Origin: Nectonema munidae
Taxonomy: Eukaryota; Nematomorpha; Nectonematoida; Nectonematidae
Length of the DNA: 64,000 bases
Direction: 5' to 3'
NCBI GenBank assembly: GCA_030549495.1
Contig: JAUIRK010000052.1
Span: 186,001 to 250,000 of the forward strand
Part shown: piece by piece, positions 47,501-55,709 of the stretch
Position numbering within the stretch: the stretch's first letter is position 1
How the letters are laid out: each line of letters opens with the position of its first letter
Notes under the pieces: model-generated
Databases searched by the model: none
Told to the model about the DNA's origin: nothing
The model's input: the letters and a program-made list of their open reading frames with translations, nothing else
Made by a program: the position numbers and the translations under genes

Positions 47501-50500
47501 AATTTCCTTGTGTGATAAAATTAATGAAATTTGTTAGCTACTCGCATCCATCCTAATACAAATTCTACAAACAAATTCTCTAATTTTTTGTTCCTTTATG
47601 AGCTATGGAAGAAAAAACAACATTAAACTTGAAATAATAAAGTACAAAACGGACTTACATATGTTAGCTTTGAAATAGCTTGTGATTTGATCTGAATGCT
47701 GTCTTGCTGCAACTCTTCCTTGATTTCTTCCACGCATTGGGAAATGTATTCGTCCTGTTTGTAAAATCAAATTAATCAAATAAGGAAACATCTTTTTGCA
47801 AAGTTTGGAAGTAAAGAAATCGTAAGTACGGTTCTCAACAACGCTTTTGAGGTCCACTCTTGTAACAAGAAATAAAAATCGCCTGATTTAAAAATATAAA
47901 ATTCAATTGGAAAAAAAGTAGACTAATCTCCAAAATTTTGGTCCTTAAAGGGTTCAAAATTAAAAAAAAAAATCGCAAAGATATTTAATAGTTAGCTCAT
48001 TTCATCCATTAGTCAGTTTTAGCCCTTTGAGGAGCATTGTCTTCTCCGTGTAGCAAAAAATGGAAAGTCTTCAAAGTTCTGGTCCTTAAGGGGTTAGGAA
48101 ATTACAAAATCAAAATTACAAGTCTTTGCCTCTTTATTCTTTGAAAAATTTTAAATGAATGGACAAAAAATCGAATAGTTAACCCATTTCAAGCCATAGA
48201 CAGTAGTTTTAACGCTTTGAGGACCAGTATGCCACACGTATACCAAGAAATTAAAATGATGTGATTGAAATATTGAATGAAAAATTCGATTGGAAAAGAA
48301 AGAAGACGATTAGTCTTAAAAATCTGGTCCTTTACCCATTGAGTATAGCTGAATTAATATTAGTTTGTATTTTTTAGATTTGAGTGTTCAATATAATTCT
48401 TACGAGATATGGAATTCAATTGGAAGTTATACGTGTCCAAAGCATTATTGATCCAGCACCATGTTTGAACTGTTCGGTTATAATATTTCCTTTTCTTGCT
48501 ATACGTTAACTAAGACTACATTTAATCCAGACTCATCTTATGGTTGATGGAATCATTTTTATTCGTGAGAACTAAGCTAGTGCTCAAGAGAAATATGAAC
48601 TTGATTTCTACTTTTTAGTTATCAAATTTTTAAAAAATGTTAAGATCTTTCACTAGATTTTTTTTTATCAAATACTGATTCAAATTTTTTTCACTTTTTT
48701 TAATTATTTTTCCCTAGGTTTTTTTTGATTTTTTTCACTGATTCAGATTTATTTCTATTAACATTTTTAGAGCTTTTTATAGTAGTCAGTATCGCTATGC
48801 TAATAAAATTTATGCTAATGAACTTAATCTTATAAATAAAATTATAATATATTAATCTTTAACTACGTAAGAAACCGAATAAACAAGGTTCAACATCAAT
48901 TTATGGAAAAGAATCGGGGACAATAATAATCGAAGTATGAGTTGTTTAAACCTATCAGGCCAAATGACAGATCGGATAACATATAAAGGTCTAATAGGGA
49001 GACGAAAAATTTTCAAAAACTTCCCCTTTAAACGGTAAAAATTATTTGCAATCATATATTCTTTTTATAAAAGAATATTCATTGCATAAAGACATCTCAA
49101 ACCTAAAGAAAACAAAGTGTAGAATAATAAATTCAATTTAGTTAGGAGCGTGAGTAAGGTTGGTCAGATACTTGTCTTCCATACCACAAAGTCTTGGGTT
49201 CGATCAAGCATCAAAACTTCCTTGTTCATAGTTTCGTTGAAAAATCTAATAAAGGTGGCTGGGAGTTATCTAAGTTCACAGTGTAAATCAAAATATGACG
49301 CCTCTAAGCAGGTGTTGTTATAAAGCTAATTAAATGACATAGTGAGTGTTTTCACTTATTTTGGCAATATTATTTCCTATTTTTTGTTTTTTAATTGGTT
49401 GGTAGAATACCAGCGTTCTTATGAACTTTTTTCTGTAATCTCATATTTTTATTTTAGCCTATGATTTTTTTTCAATTTTGTTTGACAATAATTTAACGTT
49501 TTTGTCTTTATTGCTTTGTGATGATTGTATGTAAAAATAAATTCTTCTTCTTATTATTGGCTTTTAAAGATTTAAATAAATTTAACAATATAGAAGATTA
49601 CTCAATAATTGTCAAAAACATCAAAAAATTTACAAAAAAATTAACGCAGTAAGCTGTCTAATTCAAGTCTACAGGGATGTTTATAGCAATCAACAACTCT
49701 ATTCAAATCTACTTCTGCATCGTAGTGAATAAGTAAAAGTACAAGGTTAAACAGACTAACTTTATTCATTGATGCCCCTGTGACGCAATGCGTTTATGCA
49801 TCCTTCGCATTCGCATCAAGTCACTGGTATTGTGCATGCTATCTGTAAAAGAACATTTGAAAATAGCTAGGATTGGAAAGGTAGGCATGATGGAAGAGCG
49901 AACCTAAGACCTTAAGTTATCGAAATTTAAGTTACTCATGGCCCTAATCTAGGTATGAAAAATAAAAAGACATGTAGCAAGCTAATATTTCACTATTATT
50001 AATATTAAGGTCTATATTACTATTGAATTTTTATTAATGATATAAATATTACCGCATGTGACAGATCAGCTTCGCCTCCCCCCCCCCCCCCCCATCCCTA
50101 GCTATGGTACGGAGTTAAGGCCTATTAACCCTGAAACGGTGTGATGGGTGGGAGGGTATAAATTGAAATGTTTCCAATTTACTCTGGAATACAAGTGGGT
50201 GTATGATAAAGGAAGGCTGCGTTGATTTTGAAAAACAAATTATGGTCAATTTACATTTTAAATTTATATAACAATTAGAGAATACCTTTCAACCAGAGGC
50301 GCACATCCTCAAAATTATTGGAGGGGCGGAAATTTTTTTTGCAATTTTAAAAATTACTGGTCTGGAAATACCATGGGAGACCAAATATTCAAGCAATCCT
50401 TTAAAATCGAGTGTATACAGCGCATACGTAAATTTAAAAGACTACTTTATATTTTTTTTTACAAAATTGTTGAATTTAAAAACTATACTTCCAGCGAAAA

Positions 50501-51246
50501 TATTTTAATCAAATTTAAAAAACACATATACACTAGTTTAAAAAAATCCAAAAATAATGGGGGGGGGGGGGAATACGCTTTTCCCCTACCGTATGTGCGC
50601 CCCTGCTTTCAACGTGTATGAAACTTCTTTATCTAATGGATATAAAGATAGTTTCATTTAATTTTTAAATACTAAAATATCGTAATTTAATTTTGGCGAA
50701 AGATGAATATAATTAAAATTTAAATGCTTCATATTTTTAATTTTATCAAAATTTTTAGAATAAAATTGAAGATTAAGAAAATTGGTGAAAAAATATTGGC
50801 TGATGATAATTAAGCTCAAATAATAATATAAAAAGATGAAATTATCTCAAAAAAAGTGAAAGCCTAATACAAAAAAATAGAGCAAATACGAGAGTATGAT
50901 TGGGTTTAAATATTTAAAACAAAAAAGAATGCGCAGGGATAATTAAAAGTTTAGGACGAAAATTGTACGCATAAGATATGTAAGCGGAGTGTTCAATGTA
51001 ATGCTTTCAACGTTTCTAAAGTGTGTATCATATAATATAAAAGCTACCTATCAATGCAAGGCAAAATTATATATTTGAAAAGTATGGAAAAAACACCTGT
51101 CTTTCTTTATTATTTCTTATTCCTTTAATTAAATCTGTTAAATCTTCACTTAGTAAATTGTCTATATTTGATTTAACTTTTTTTATTGTGTGTTCTATTC
51201 CACTAAACTCTTGTAAAATTTGATTAGCATTATTTTTAAAAAACAT
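25460..51246 (-). CDS. AP3D1: AP-3 complex subunit delta, complete coding gene, ten exons
   Basis: Delta-adaptin is one large subunit of the AP-3 adaptor, which sorts cargo from endosomes/TGN to lysosomes and related organelles. The predicted protein has 1195 residues (human about 1150) from exons 51246-51097, 47754-47659, 47100-47020, 41935-41855, 39615-39391, 37975-37801, 33032-32935, 31851-29603, 25950-25770, 25711-25460; all phases agree. The N-terminal solenoid is well conserved (LQMLGVNINWAAFNIIEVMS, SDPGVQSAAVNVICELAKKS, EPRLGQKLVEPLTNLINNTT, QKLRILIEDHDQNLKYLGLL). A lysine-rich hinge (residues about 795-860, like the BLVR region) is followed by a C-terminal appendage-like segment ending in SLLEEICAFLRSP. 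The hinge contains LLLID, a clathrin-box match. Introns range from 58 bp to about 5 kb and are packed with transposons. It reads as a functional host gene. Confidence 0.93.
25770..25950 (-). CDS. AP3D1: AP3D1 exon 9
   Basis: A strong acceptor (ttcttctttttttaag) leads one base that completes the Ile codon left by exon 8. It encodes ERCHSRFQNIFGKEETSLSC and ends NQNQLIAFNQL. The spacing of C-x-S ... F ... LSxxxI resembles the human PCYSDAFAKLLESGDLSMSS segment. The donor is TTG|gtgaat. Identification rests on phase, order and this weak similarity. Confidence 0.75.
26294..26423. mobile_element. piggyBac-type MITE, copy 2
   Basis: About 130 bp between TTAA (26290-26293) and TTAA (26424-26427), similar throughout to copies at 18014 and 34318 but the most diverged of the three. 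It lies in AP3D1 intron 8, about 140 bp from the piggyBac transposase remnant. Confidence 0.83.
26560..27815 (-). pseudogene. piggyBac-like transposase remnant
   Basis: On the - strand, in order: IYLLPPKDAYITDEEG (the acidic N-terminal TDEE region), IIPLYDHNNNS, LSIEGLM (where SIDE is usual), ITFGYEIW, LLKLQLYAG, LGMAVVKND, PLKSVKDMKKMKKEIPSNGE, and SYDKYMGGVNIMAGLLPSYA (the conserved YNxxMGGVD block). Blocks fall in different frames with stops, so it is dead. A tRNA-derived SINE (26845-26955) is inserted in it. It lies in AP3D1 intron 8. Confidence 0.75.
26845..26955 (-). mobile_element. tRNA-derived SINE, copy 1
   Basis: It shares the conserved body (GGTACCGTGGGATGTTTTCA and ATCGAGAAGGCACAATTGC) and a GGTTCGATCCCGC B-box (- strand) with copies at 38953, 42276 and 49145. 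It is truncated at its tRNA-related head and inserted in the piggyBac remnant. Confidence 0.82.
28345..28813. mobile_element. hAT-type MITE (CAGTGGTTCCCAAAC ends)
   Basis: The left end CAGTGGTTCCCAAACTTT and the right end CACTTTGGGAACCAATG are inverted repeats of the common hAT type. The flanks share a tttag core, suggesting a decayed 8-bp target duplication. About 469 bp, non-coding, in AP3D1 intron 8. Confidence 0.75.
28815..29600. other. AP3D1 intron 8 spacer
   Basis: AT-rich intron sequence next to the exon 8 donor, with a few short (aat)n tracts. No recognised element or exon was seen. Confidence 0.45.
29603..31851 (-). CDS. AP3D1: AP3D1 exon 8, solenoid end, hinge and start of C-terminal domain
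   Basis: This 2249-bp exon (residues about 303-1052) starts VVIVILSSSSPSNHKESIQL. It holds QKLRILIEDHDQNLKYLGLL, LACLDDLDDSIKFRALHLIL and FEWYLCFLLDLTRFD, all matching delta-adaptin. After residue about 640 it is a Ser/Asp-rich hinge with lysine clusters KSSKKKSKKEKSK and RRKKGKKKS. It ends EEKVINFNLVIPVSLLLVKP, aligning with the human EKLDFRLHF region. The frame appears to stop at 29599-29601, but that TAA is in the donor TCGAT|gtaaga. Confidence 0.95.
30136..30150 (-). other. AP3D1: Clathrin-box-like LLLID motif in the AP3D1 hinge
   Basis: TTG CTT TTG ATT GAT encodes LLLID at residues about 870-874, within KHEDLLLIDFGNE. This fits the L-hydrophobic-x-hydrophobic-D/E clathrin box. It lies in a predicted flexible Ser/Lys-rich hinge. 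In known AP-3 the box is usually described on the beta subunit, so its presence here is notable but unproven. Confidence 0.5.
32935..33032 (-). CDS. AP3D1: AP3D1 exon 7
   Basis: The acceptor is gtttttag and the donor CTA|gtacgc. The leading AG completes the split Glu codon: EPRLGQKLVEPLTNLINNTT then AMSLLYECINCLL. The donor was chosen by phase and is less certain than the acceptor. Confidence 0.88.
33033..34310. other. AP3D1 intron 6, upstream part
   Basis: No gene recognised. There is a short (TA)n tract at about 33174-33190. A piece near 33895-33960 (aaaatcagacgatattt ... aaagcagaagatattt) resembles the inside of the piggyBac-type MITE in reverse, suggesting an older decayed relative. Confidence 0.35.
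34318..34447. mobile_element. piggyBac-type MITE, copy 3 (best preserved)
   Basis: 130 bp flanked by TTAA on both sides. The ends are CCCATTTACGACCAATG and TTGGTCTTAAATGGG. It is nearly identical to copy 1 at 18014. In AP3D1 intron 6. Confidence 0.9.
34752..35058. mobile_element. hAT-type MITE family B, copy 1
   Basis: The left end CAGGGGCGCATATCCTCAAA and the right end GGATGTGCGCCCCTG are inverted repeats. The full 307 bp aligns with the copy at 50294-50605. The flanks (caacaaat/atgtaaat) match only in part. In AP3D1 intron 6. Confidence 0.88.
35380..36720 (+). mobile_element. CR1/Jockey-like LINE RT fragment
   Basis: Spaced RT motifs on the + strand: a YRPIS-like piece near 35460-35475 and again near 35580 (LYPLFLQKSLNAF in one frame), FEHKFEFRPQYPTNHLL near 36090 (compare QFGFRPxxST), and MDLSKAFTALNSL near 36500 (first catalytic Asp). 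A (GAT)n microsatellite (35550-35580) interrupts it. Heavily decayed. In AP3D1 intron 6. Confidence 0.5.
35550..35580. repeat. (GAT)n microsatellite
   Basis: About ten GAT units without interruption, next to a short local duplication of a cctatatcca-like sequence. Confidence 0.95.
36725..37790. other. AP3D1 intron 6, distal part
   Basis: AT-rich intron sequence before exon 6 in gene order. No element with definable ends was recognised. Confidence 0.35.
37801..37975 (-). CDS. AP3D1: AP3D1 exon 6
   Basis: The acceptor is ttttgtag and the donor TTAG|gtaaag. It starts DSDPGVQSAAVNVICELAKK and ends NNNWMLIKIIKFFGVLIPL plus one base of a split Glu codon. A + strand frame here is only its shadow. 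Confidence 0.93.
38000..38950. other. AP3D1 intron 5 spacer
   Basis: There is a hAT-like left end (CAGGGGCAGGGAAC near 38071) with no clear right end. Short - strand frames at 38702-38947 look non-coding. Nothing else was recognised. Confidence 0.35.
38953..39104 (-). mobile_element. tRNA-derived SINE, copy 2
   Basis: Read on the - strand it starts near GCGGATGTGAGTAAGGTTGG (A-box-like), continues to the B-box-like GGGTTCGATCTCGC, and ends with the conserved body (CTTCTCGATGAAAACACCCC). The polymerase III box arrangement indicates tRNA ancestry. In AP3D1 intron 5. Confidence 0.85.
39391..39615 (-). CDS. AP3D1: AP3D1 exon 5
   Basis: The acceptor is cgttcttag and the donor GAA|gtaagt. The 75 codons start DLNSSKQYEASTAMSGLSSF and end YPKLKSKLE. 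They include TKAYIRKRAVIMMF, the counterpart of TKPYIRKKAVLIMY. Confidence 0.93.
39620..41285. other. AP3D1 intron 4 spacer
   Basis: AT-rich intron. No exon, element ends or RNA genes were recognised. Confidence 0.4.
41289..41582. mobile_element. hAT-type MITE (CAGGGGTGG ends)
   Basis: The left end CAGGGGTGGCCAA and the right end CATCCACCCCTG are inverted repeats. The flanks ggttagat and acttagat match at six of eight bases, consistent with an 8-bp hAT target duplication. 294 bp, non-coding, in AP3D1 intron 4. Confidence 0.8.
41698..41748. repeat. Very short CCC...GGG inverted-repeat element
   Basis: CCCTTTGAAGACCAG and CTGGTCCTCTAAGGG are 15-bp inverted repeats (13 matches) around a 21-bp centre. 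The ends resemble those of the small elements clustered at 47.9-48.35 kb. Confidence 0.6.
41855..41935 (-). CDS. AP3D1: AP3D1 exon 4
   Basis: The acceptor is tgatttaag and the donor AAG|gtgact. The 27 codons read RIGYMSASQSFNPNTEVLML TTNMIKK, the RIGYLAASQSF block. Phase 0 on both sides. Confidence 0.92.
42276..42424 (-). mobile_element. tRNA-derived SINE, copy 3
   Basis: It aligns along its length with copy 2 (38953-39104), including the head GGCGTGAGTAAGGTTGGTTA and the body CTTCTCGATGAAAACACCCC. It lies in AP3D1 intron 3, next to the Helitron remnant. Confidence 0.85.
42640..45480 (+). pseudogene. Helitron Rep-helicase remnant
   Basis: Motifs in Helitron order on the + strand: RDMVEEFGPAIFFILSPAMY (43167 on), VWYQSRGTPYFHCLFWIENS (the HUH nickase block), PLLLLxxGN-like remains near 43740, NNILVTTQTFNPEEQ (44175), LNPEQFRIYQKV and AGTNKSYLIK (Walker A region, about 44690), DKTPIHVT, then FPINLAYAIPIHKT and GLSLSSVLIDFGSHIFIEGQ-AYVALRRV (45280-45400), the C-terminal PIF1-type helicase motifs. 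Many stops and frame changes separate them. The first His of the HUH pair reads Tyr. The 5' TC and 3' CTRR ends were not located. In AP3D1 intron 3. Confidence 0.82.
45485..47015. other. AP3D1 intron 3 spacer
   Basis: The frame at 45618-45899 (FADEYFVRETSLMLETNILS) follows the Helitron and may be a decayed continuation or a different element; I do not recognise it. The rest is AT-rich with no defined feature. Confidence 0.3.
47020..47100 (-). CDS. AP3D1: AP3D1 exon 3
   Basis: The acceptor is tcttttaag and the donor AAA|gtattt. The 27 codons read LQMLGVNINWAAFNIIEVMS SSKFTHK, almost identical in pattern to animal delta-adaptins. Phase 0 on both sides. Confidence 0.92.
47105..47600. other. AP3D1 intron 2 with an isolated mariner/pogo-like end
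   Basis: CAGTGCAACACCGATAAAAA near 47176 after a TA resembles a pogo/Tigger terminal repeat, but no right end was found. No exon was seen. Confidence 0.35.
47659..47754 (-). CDS. AP3D1: AP3D1 exon 2
   Basis: The acceptor is tttacaaacag and the donor gtaagt. The 32 codons read DEYISQCVEEIKEELQQDSI and IKSQAISKLTY, matching the YISQCIDEIKQEL block of delta-adaptins. Phase 0 on both sides. Confidence 0.92.
47860..48345. repeat. Cluster of small CCC/GGTCCTT inverted-repeat MITEs
   Basis: Three related units share CCCTTTGAGGA(CCAG)-type left ends and CTGGTCCTTAAGGG-type right ends (right ends near 47945, 48085 and 48335). Units 1 and 3 also share the inner sequence CAATTGGAAAAxAAAGxAGAC. Some termini adjoin TTAA- or TTAG-like flanks, as in piggyBac-type MITEs. 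In AP3D1 intron 1. Confidence 0.6.
49145..49245 (+). mobile_element. tRNA-derived SINE, copy 4 (opposite orientation)
   Basis: It starts GGAGCGTGAGTAAGGTTGGT, has a CTTGGGTTCGATC B-box, and then a diverged body. It is inverted relative to copies 1-3. In AP3D1 intron 1. Confidence 0.78.
49850..49950 (-). mobile_element. tRNA-derived SINE, copy 5 (diverged)
   Basis: The - strand reads GCCATGAGTAACTTAAATTT, TCGATAACTTAAGGTCTTAG and GTTCGCTC, a recognisable but decayed SINE head. The body is not clear. Confidence 0.6.
50075..50092. repeat. Poly-C tract
   Basis: A run of about 17 C, exceptional in this AT-rich DNA. Confidence 0.9.
50294..50605. mobile_element. hAT-type MITE family B, copy 2, with perfect 8-bp target duplication
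   Basis: The left end CAGAGGCGCACATCCTC and the right end TATGTGCGCCCCTG are inverted repeats. The 8-bp sequence ctttcaac is repeated exactly at 50286-50293 and 50606-50613. The body aligns with 34752-35058, including GACCAAATATTCAAGCAATC. In AP3D1 intron 1, so it inserted after that intron existed and is fairly young. Confidence 0.95.
51097..51246 (-). CDS. AP3D1: AP3D1 exon 1 (start codon)
   Basis: The ATG at 51246-51244 is the first in frame. The 50 codons end LLSEDLTDLIKGIRNNKERQ, matching the start of delta-adaptins (compare LQDLVRGIRNHKE), and the donor is CAG|gtgttt. About 18 residues precede the conserved part, so the true start could be in another exon spliced at an AG near 51203; the ATG model is simpler. 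Confidence 0.82.
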
Positions 51247-51249
51247 TTT

Positions 51250-52120
51250 ATATTGACACACCACCACAATTCATTTAGGCAAATTTAAATTAATTATAAT
51301 TAAAAAAAAGTAAATTTTAAATATTAACATGAATTATTTCGTATGGATAGTACTTGTAGAATTATTACCAAGACTTAACTCCTATCCTCAATTCAAATTG
51401 ACACAGACGAATCTCTTCTGCATAAAATGGGTTACTATATCATTTAATCAATATATTATTATTATTATTAAAGATCTATAATATTACTATTAAATTTTTA
51501 TTAATGATATAAATGTTACTGCATGTGACAGATCAGTTTTGCTCACCCCTTCCCATGTAGTAGTTTAGTTTTGCATATCGATAGTTTGTTTACAAAAAAT
51601 TTTTTTATTAACGGCAAAAAAATTGAAAAGAAAGATAAAAATCAAAGATTATGATAAAAGAAATACGATTAAAAATGCTTATTAACTATGTTAATTTTAT
51701 TCCGGTACTCAATTTTGGCTAATAGGGTTAAAAAATATGTGAAAATTGGAATTGACATAGTGACATATGCCTGAAAATCAGTTCTATAAAATTTTTTCAA
51801 AAAATAGTCATATATTAGTTATATAGTAAACATATACATTTTTTGTATATTTTGGTTTATAATACTTTTTTCATTTAAATCTATAGCTTATAATGACTAA
51901 GATGGGTAGGAAATCTGAAAATTTAGAATAGATCTGAGTTATCAAAAATGGCATAGGTGTCAATATGCGAATATGTGATTTAAATTGAATTTGTCCATTT
52001 TTTTCCTTTTGTCAGAAAAAGAGAATTTTTTAGATGAAGAAGATGGACACCTTTTTGTAATTGAACAATGAACATCACGAATGATTCATCAGAAAAAAAC
52101 CTTTAAACTGAGATTGGTTG
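51250..52120. other. AP3D1: Region upstream of AP3D1
   Basis: This should hold the 5' UTR and promoter of AP3D1 on the - strand. It is AT-rich, and no TATA, initiator or CpG-rich block could be supported by eye. Confidence 0.35.
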
Positions 52121-52129
52121 ACAAATATT

Positions 52130-55100
52130 GAGAAATGATAATAAAATACAGGATACTGATAAAAAGTCTCTTCTTTTCATCCTACGACGTTTTCTCTCTA
52201 AATGAACCCTACCCTTCAAAACTCTCTCATCCACCTCATACAAATGAATACGCCTCACTTCTAACTCATTACTCCGCATGCATTCTAATAAGGTCCACAC
52301 TAAATTTCTCTTTTCTTTCTCAATTCTCGTCACAGCAATACGTATTCACATTAATTTTTTCTCAAATCGCACCTTTCCTATTCTGCTCCTACTACTCCTC
52401 CCCTTCTAACCCCAAAGAATTCACAAACGATTTCACACATTCTCTGAACCAAGCTAAGGCCCACATCGCATCACTATTCAATTCATATCATTTAATAATC
52501 ACAACGGACTTTAACGCCCGATCTTTTCTTTGGGACCATAAGGAAAACATGCGCGGCGTTGAATCTCTATCTTTTATCACACAACATAACCTATGAATAT
52601 ACAACCATACAAAAAAATCCTACGTTCTTCCAAATCGTTCAGAACAACTTAATTTCCTTTCACATCGACATCACTCTAGTGTCACCAAACACACACAATC
52701 TCATTTTTAAGTGGGCCATCTTCGACCAACCATCCGCATCTGATCACCACTACATCACTTTCCAGATTGATTTCACCGAAATTTTTCACACGCGCGCCCT
52801 AACAATATCTGCAAAGTACACTCACTGTTGCACATTTTTGCAAACACTTGTAACCCAGCTAACTGAATCAATACTCGCGCTATCCATAAACACTGAGATA
52901 GACGCTGTTGCTCTCAAAATCAACACATTTTCTTCTGCCATCAACCTATGCACACCTTCTAATCCCTTTCCTAGAAGAAAACATGTATACTTCTGAACCT
53001 CAACTACCAACAAAAAAAACTTGCGTCGCGCTCTAAAAAATTTAAGAAAAGATCTCTCTTCATCTAACATTTCTCTATACTCAAGTATCCGAAATCTCTA
53101 CCTTCGCTCCCTAAAAAAAGCGAAACGAGATGCTTGGATTAATTTTACTTCCAATTCATCGTCCAACCCCTGGCCCATAATCAACACACTCACAAAAGTA
53201 AAAAAAACATCCTTCGAATCTCCATGAACTTCTTCCCCAAATAGACACTAACCCAATCCTCATAAACCCCCCTTTTCTCTCGTCTATTTTTCCACCCGAC
53301 AATCCCCACACCGATGACTCATAACATGCTGCCCAACACCTACTCTCGCAAAAACTAACATCATCGTTAAACCCCTCCCATTTCCCTCCCATCACACTAA
53401 GAGAGTTATCTCAGGCGGTAAACTCACTCAGACCAAAATATGCTCCCAGCCACGACACGATCACCGCAACCCACATTAAAAAATCATTTCACCTTTTACC
53501 AATCTACTCCACATATACAACGCATGCTTATCAAACTCTTTTTTCCATCAATATGGAAAATAGGCAAACTCCTCTTTCTGCCTAAACCTCACAGAGAACC
53601 CTCACATCTAAAAAAAACCGGCGACCAATCACTATCCTCCCTGTTTTAGGCAAGCTTTCCGAAAAAATAATCCTCAAAAGGCTGATTCATTATATATCAC
53701 AAAACAACCTCACACACCCTTCAAAGTTTACATATCTCCCGCACAGGAATATTGAGTCAGCTCTCTCCAAGCTGACCGAGAATTTAAAACACTCCTCAAC
53801 ATCCCAAAAGACCGCATCAGTCCTTTTCCTTGACATCGATAATCCATTCAACAGCGCCTGGAACCCCGTCATCATCCTCAACATGCATCTCAAAAAATAC
53901 CCACCCTACATAATCAAGCTAATCAGCAACTACCTACAAAACTGATGCTTAATCTTTCGTGAAAAATCCATCCGCGCAGTTCATACACTCTCCCTCTCCA
54001 CTCCCCAAAGAGGTTGCCTCTCTGACATCCTCTGGCTCATTCTCATCAATCCTCTCTTAGATCTCCTCAAGTCCAAAATTCACTTTTCCCAGTGCTACCA
54101 CGACGATCTTCTCTTTTCTTTCTCAGAAAACACACAACACGAAAATCTCCAGAATATCGCCTCACTTTTCAACATCATGAACTTCACCGCCACCTCGCTA
54201 AAAATATCTTTCAACACATCCAAAACCACCCTAATTCATTTCACTCACAAACACTCCCCACATCTACCTTTGCTAACCAATCATAACACCCTCATTCAAC
54301 CCGCAATCACCATCAAGTATCTAGGCCATATCTTTCAAACAAAGATAAAATGGTTCACACACTTCAAAAACACCTACATCAAACTATCACAGACTCTATC
54401 CCAAATAAGACAAGCAATCTCATATAAATGGGGTCTAAGTATCCATCATTCTTTTTTCATTTACAAATCTCTCTTACTTCCGGTAATCTATAATGCATCC
54501 TCTCATGGGGCTCATCGCTCGCTCACCTATCCACCCTTACATATTTATTCAAAATCCATAGACTCAGTCTATTAACCATCTCAAAAGCTTATCGCACAAA
54601 CCCAACATCTATTTTAGAAATCACACTGAACTGCACACCATTTTTAATCCAACTGAAAGATACCTTCATTAAGCGCTACATCAACAGATACAAATCTTTA
54701 TTTCCCCCATCTCTTCCACTGAACGCATCACACCCTTACGCGAAGCTGCTTCACACATCTCTTCCCACCTCGCACTGTTACCTCATACACACTAAGGTAC
54801 ACCCCACCACATTAATACATCCATCTTCGCCCCTTCCTTTTGCTATCACTACTCACGCAAACAAATCTCTCGCCGCTAAACAGGTAAAAAAAAAAAGCTC
54901 AGACATCAATCCGAACCTTCAACCCTGAGAATCTTAACAGACGCTTCCAAGTCATCGCAAAAAATGCGCTATCGCCACCGCTTTTTATGCCTTCTTTTCT
55001 ACAAGCTCTTCTCTAAACGATTTAACTACAACTTATGATGGTGAATGTCAAGCTTTAATCACCTCATGCGATGAGATCACCCAACACATCAATACCTTCA

Positions 55101-55705
55101 CACGTTTCACTCATATTCATCTCTATACAGACTCCTTTACACCTTATCAAAAACTTTCCCTTCTTTGCTTCCATCTTGTTCTCAAAAATAAGACTCCTCT
55201 CCACTCATTTCACTGTCTCCATTTTCTGGTGCCCCGCTCACTCCAACATACATGAAAACTTGCATGTTGACCATCTTGCTAAAAGAACCTTATCAAGACC
55301 ATGCTTTACACATTTCACCTCAACCTCCTATTACGCAACATTTCCATGCACACTCAAAACCAATGGCAAAATTCCCTCACCAACTCCACAAACACCCTTC
55401 TTTCGAGCATATCAAACATCAATGCCATACACCAATTATAGGCGTCGCACAAATACACTCCATCGAGATGTCTTATTAGGTGGCTCTCGGGTCATTGCAC
55501 CTGCAAAACCTACATTGAACCCATTCTTCACCTTAGCCCACAATAAAACCGACTATCTTTCTCTATATATATTTATTATTTCTAGAATACTCCCAACATC
55601 CTCTTTTGCATTCTTCTCTTCAACCCCCACGAACAATTTGCAGGAATTTCAATTAAATTTGGAAAGTGCTTTGACATCTCTACCTACCTACCTACTATAA
55701 ATTTT
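52130..55705 (+). mobile_element. R1/I-group LINE with endonuclease, RT and RNase H, degraded
   Basis: ORF2 remains, in order: an APE-type endonuclease (LNFSFLSQFSSQQYVFTLIF, HLIITTDFNARSFLWDHK, SASDHHYITF near 52735), RT (SYxPI-like near 53620, VLFLDIDNPFNSAWNPVIIL near 53820, LSTPQRGCLSDILWLILINP near 54000, HDDLLFSFSE at the YADD position), a thumb with TIKYLGHIFQTKIKW, then RNase H pieces near 54935 (TDASKSS) and 55215-55290. Several frame breaks and stops are present. The coding strand is strongly C-rich and G-poor, unlike its surroundings. The 3' end carries (TACC)n near 55680-55695. Confidence 0.8.
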
Positions 55706-55709
55706 GTAA

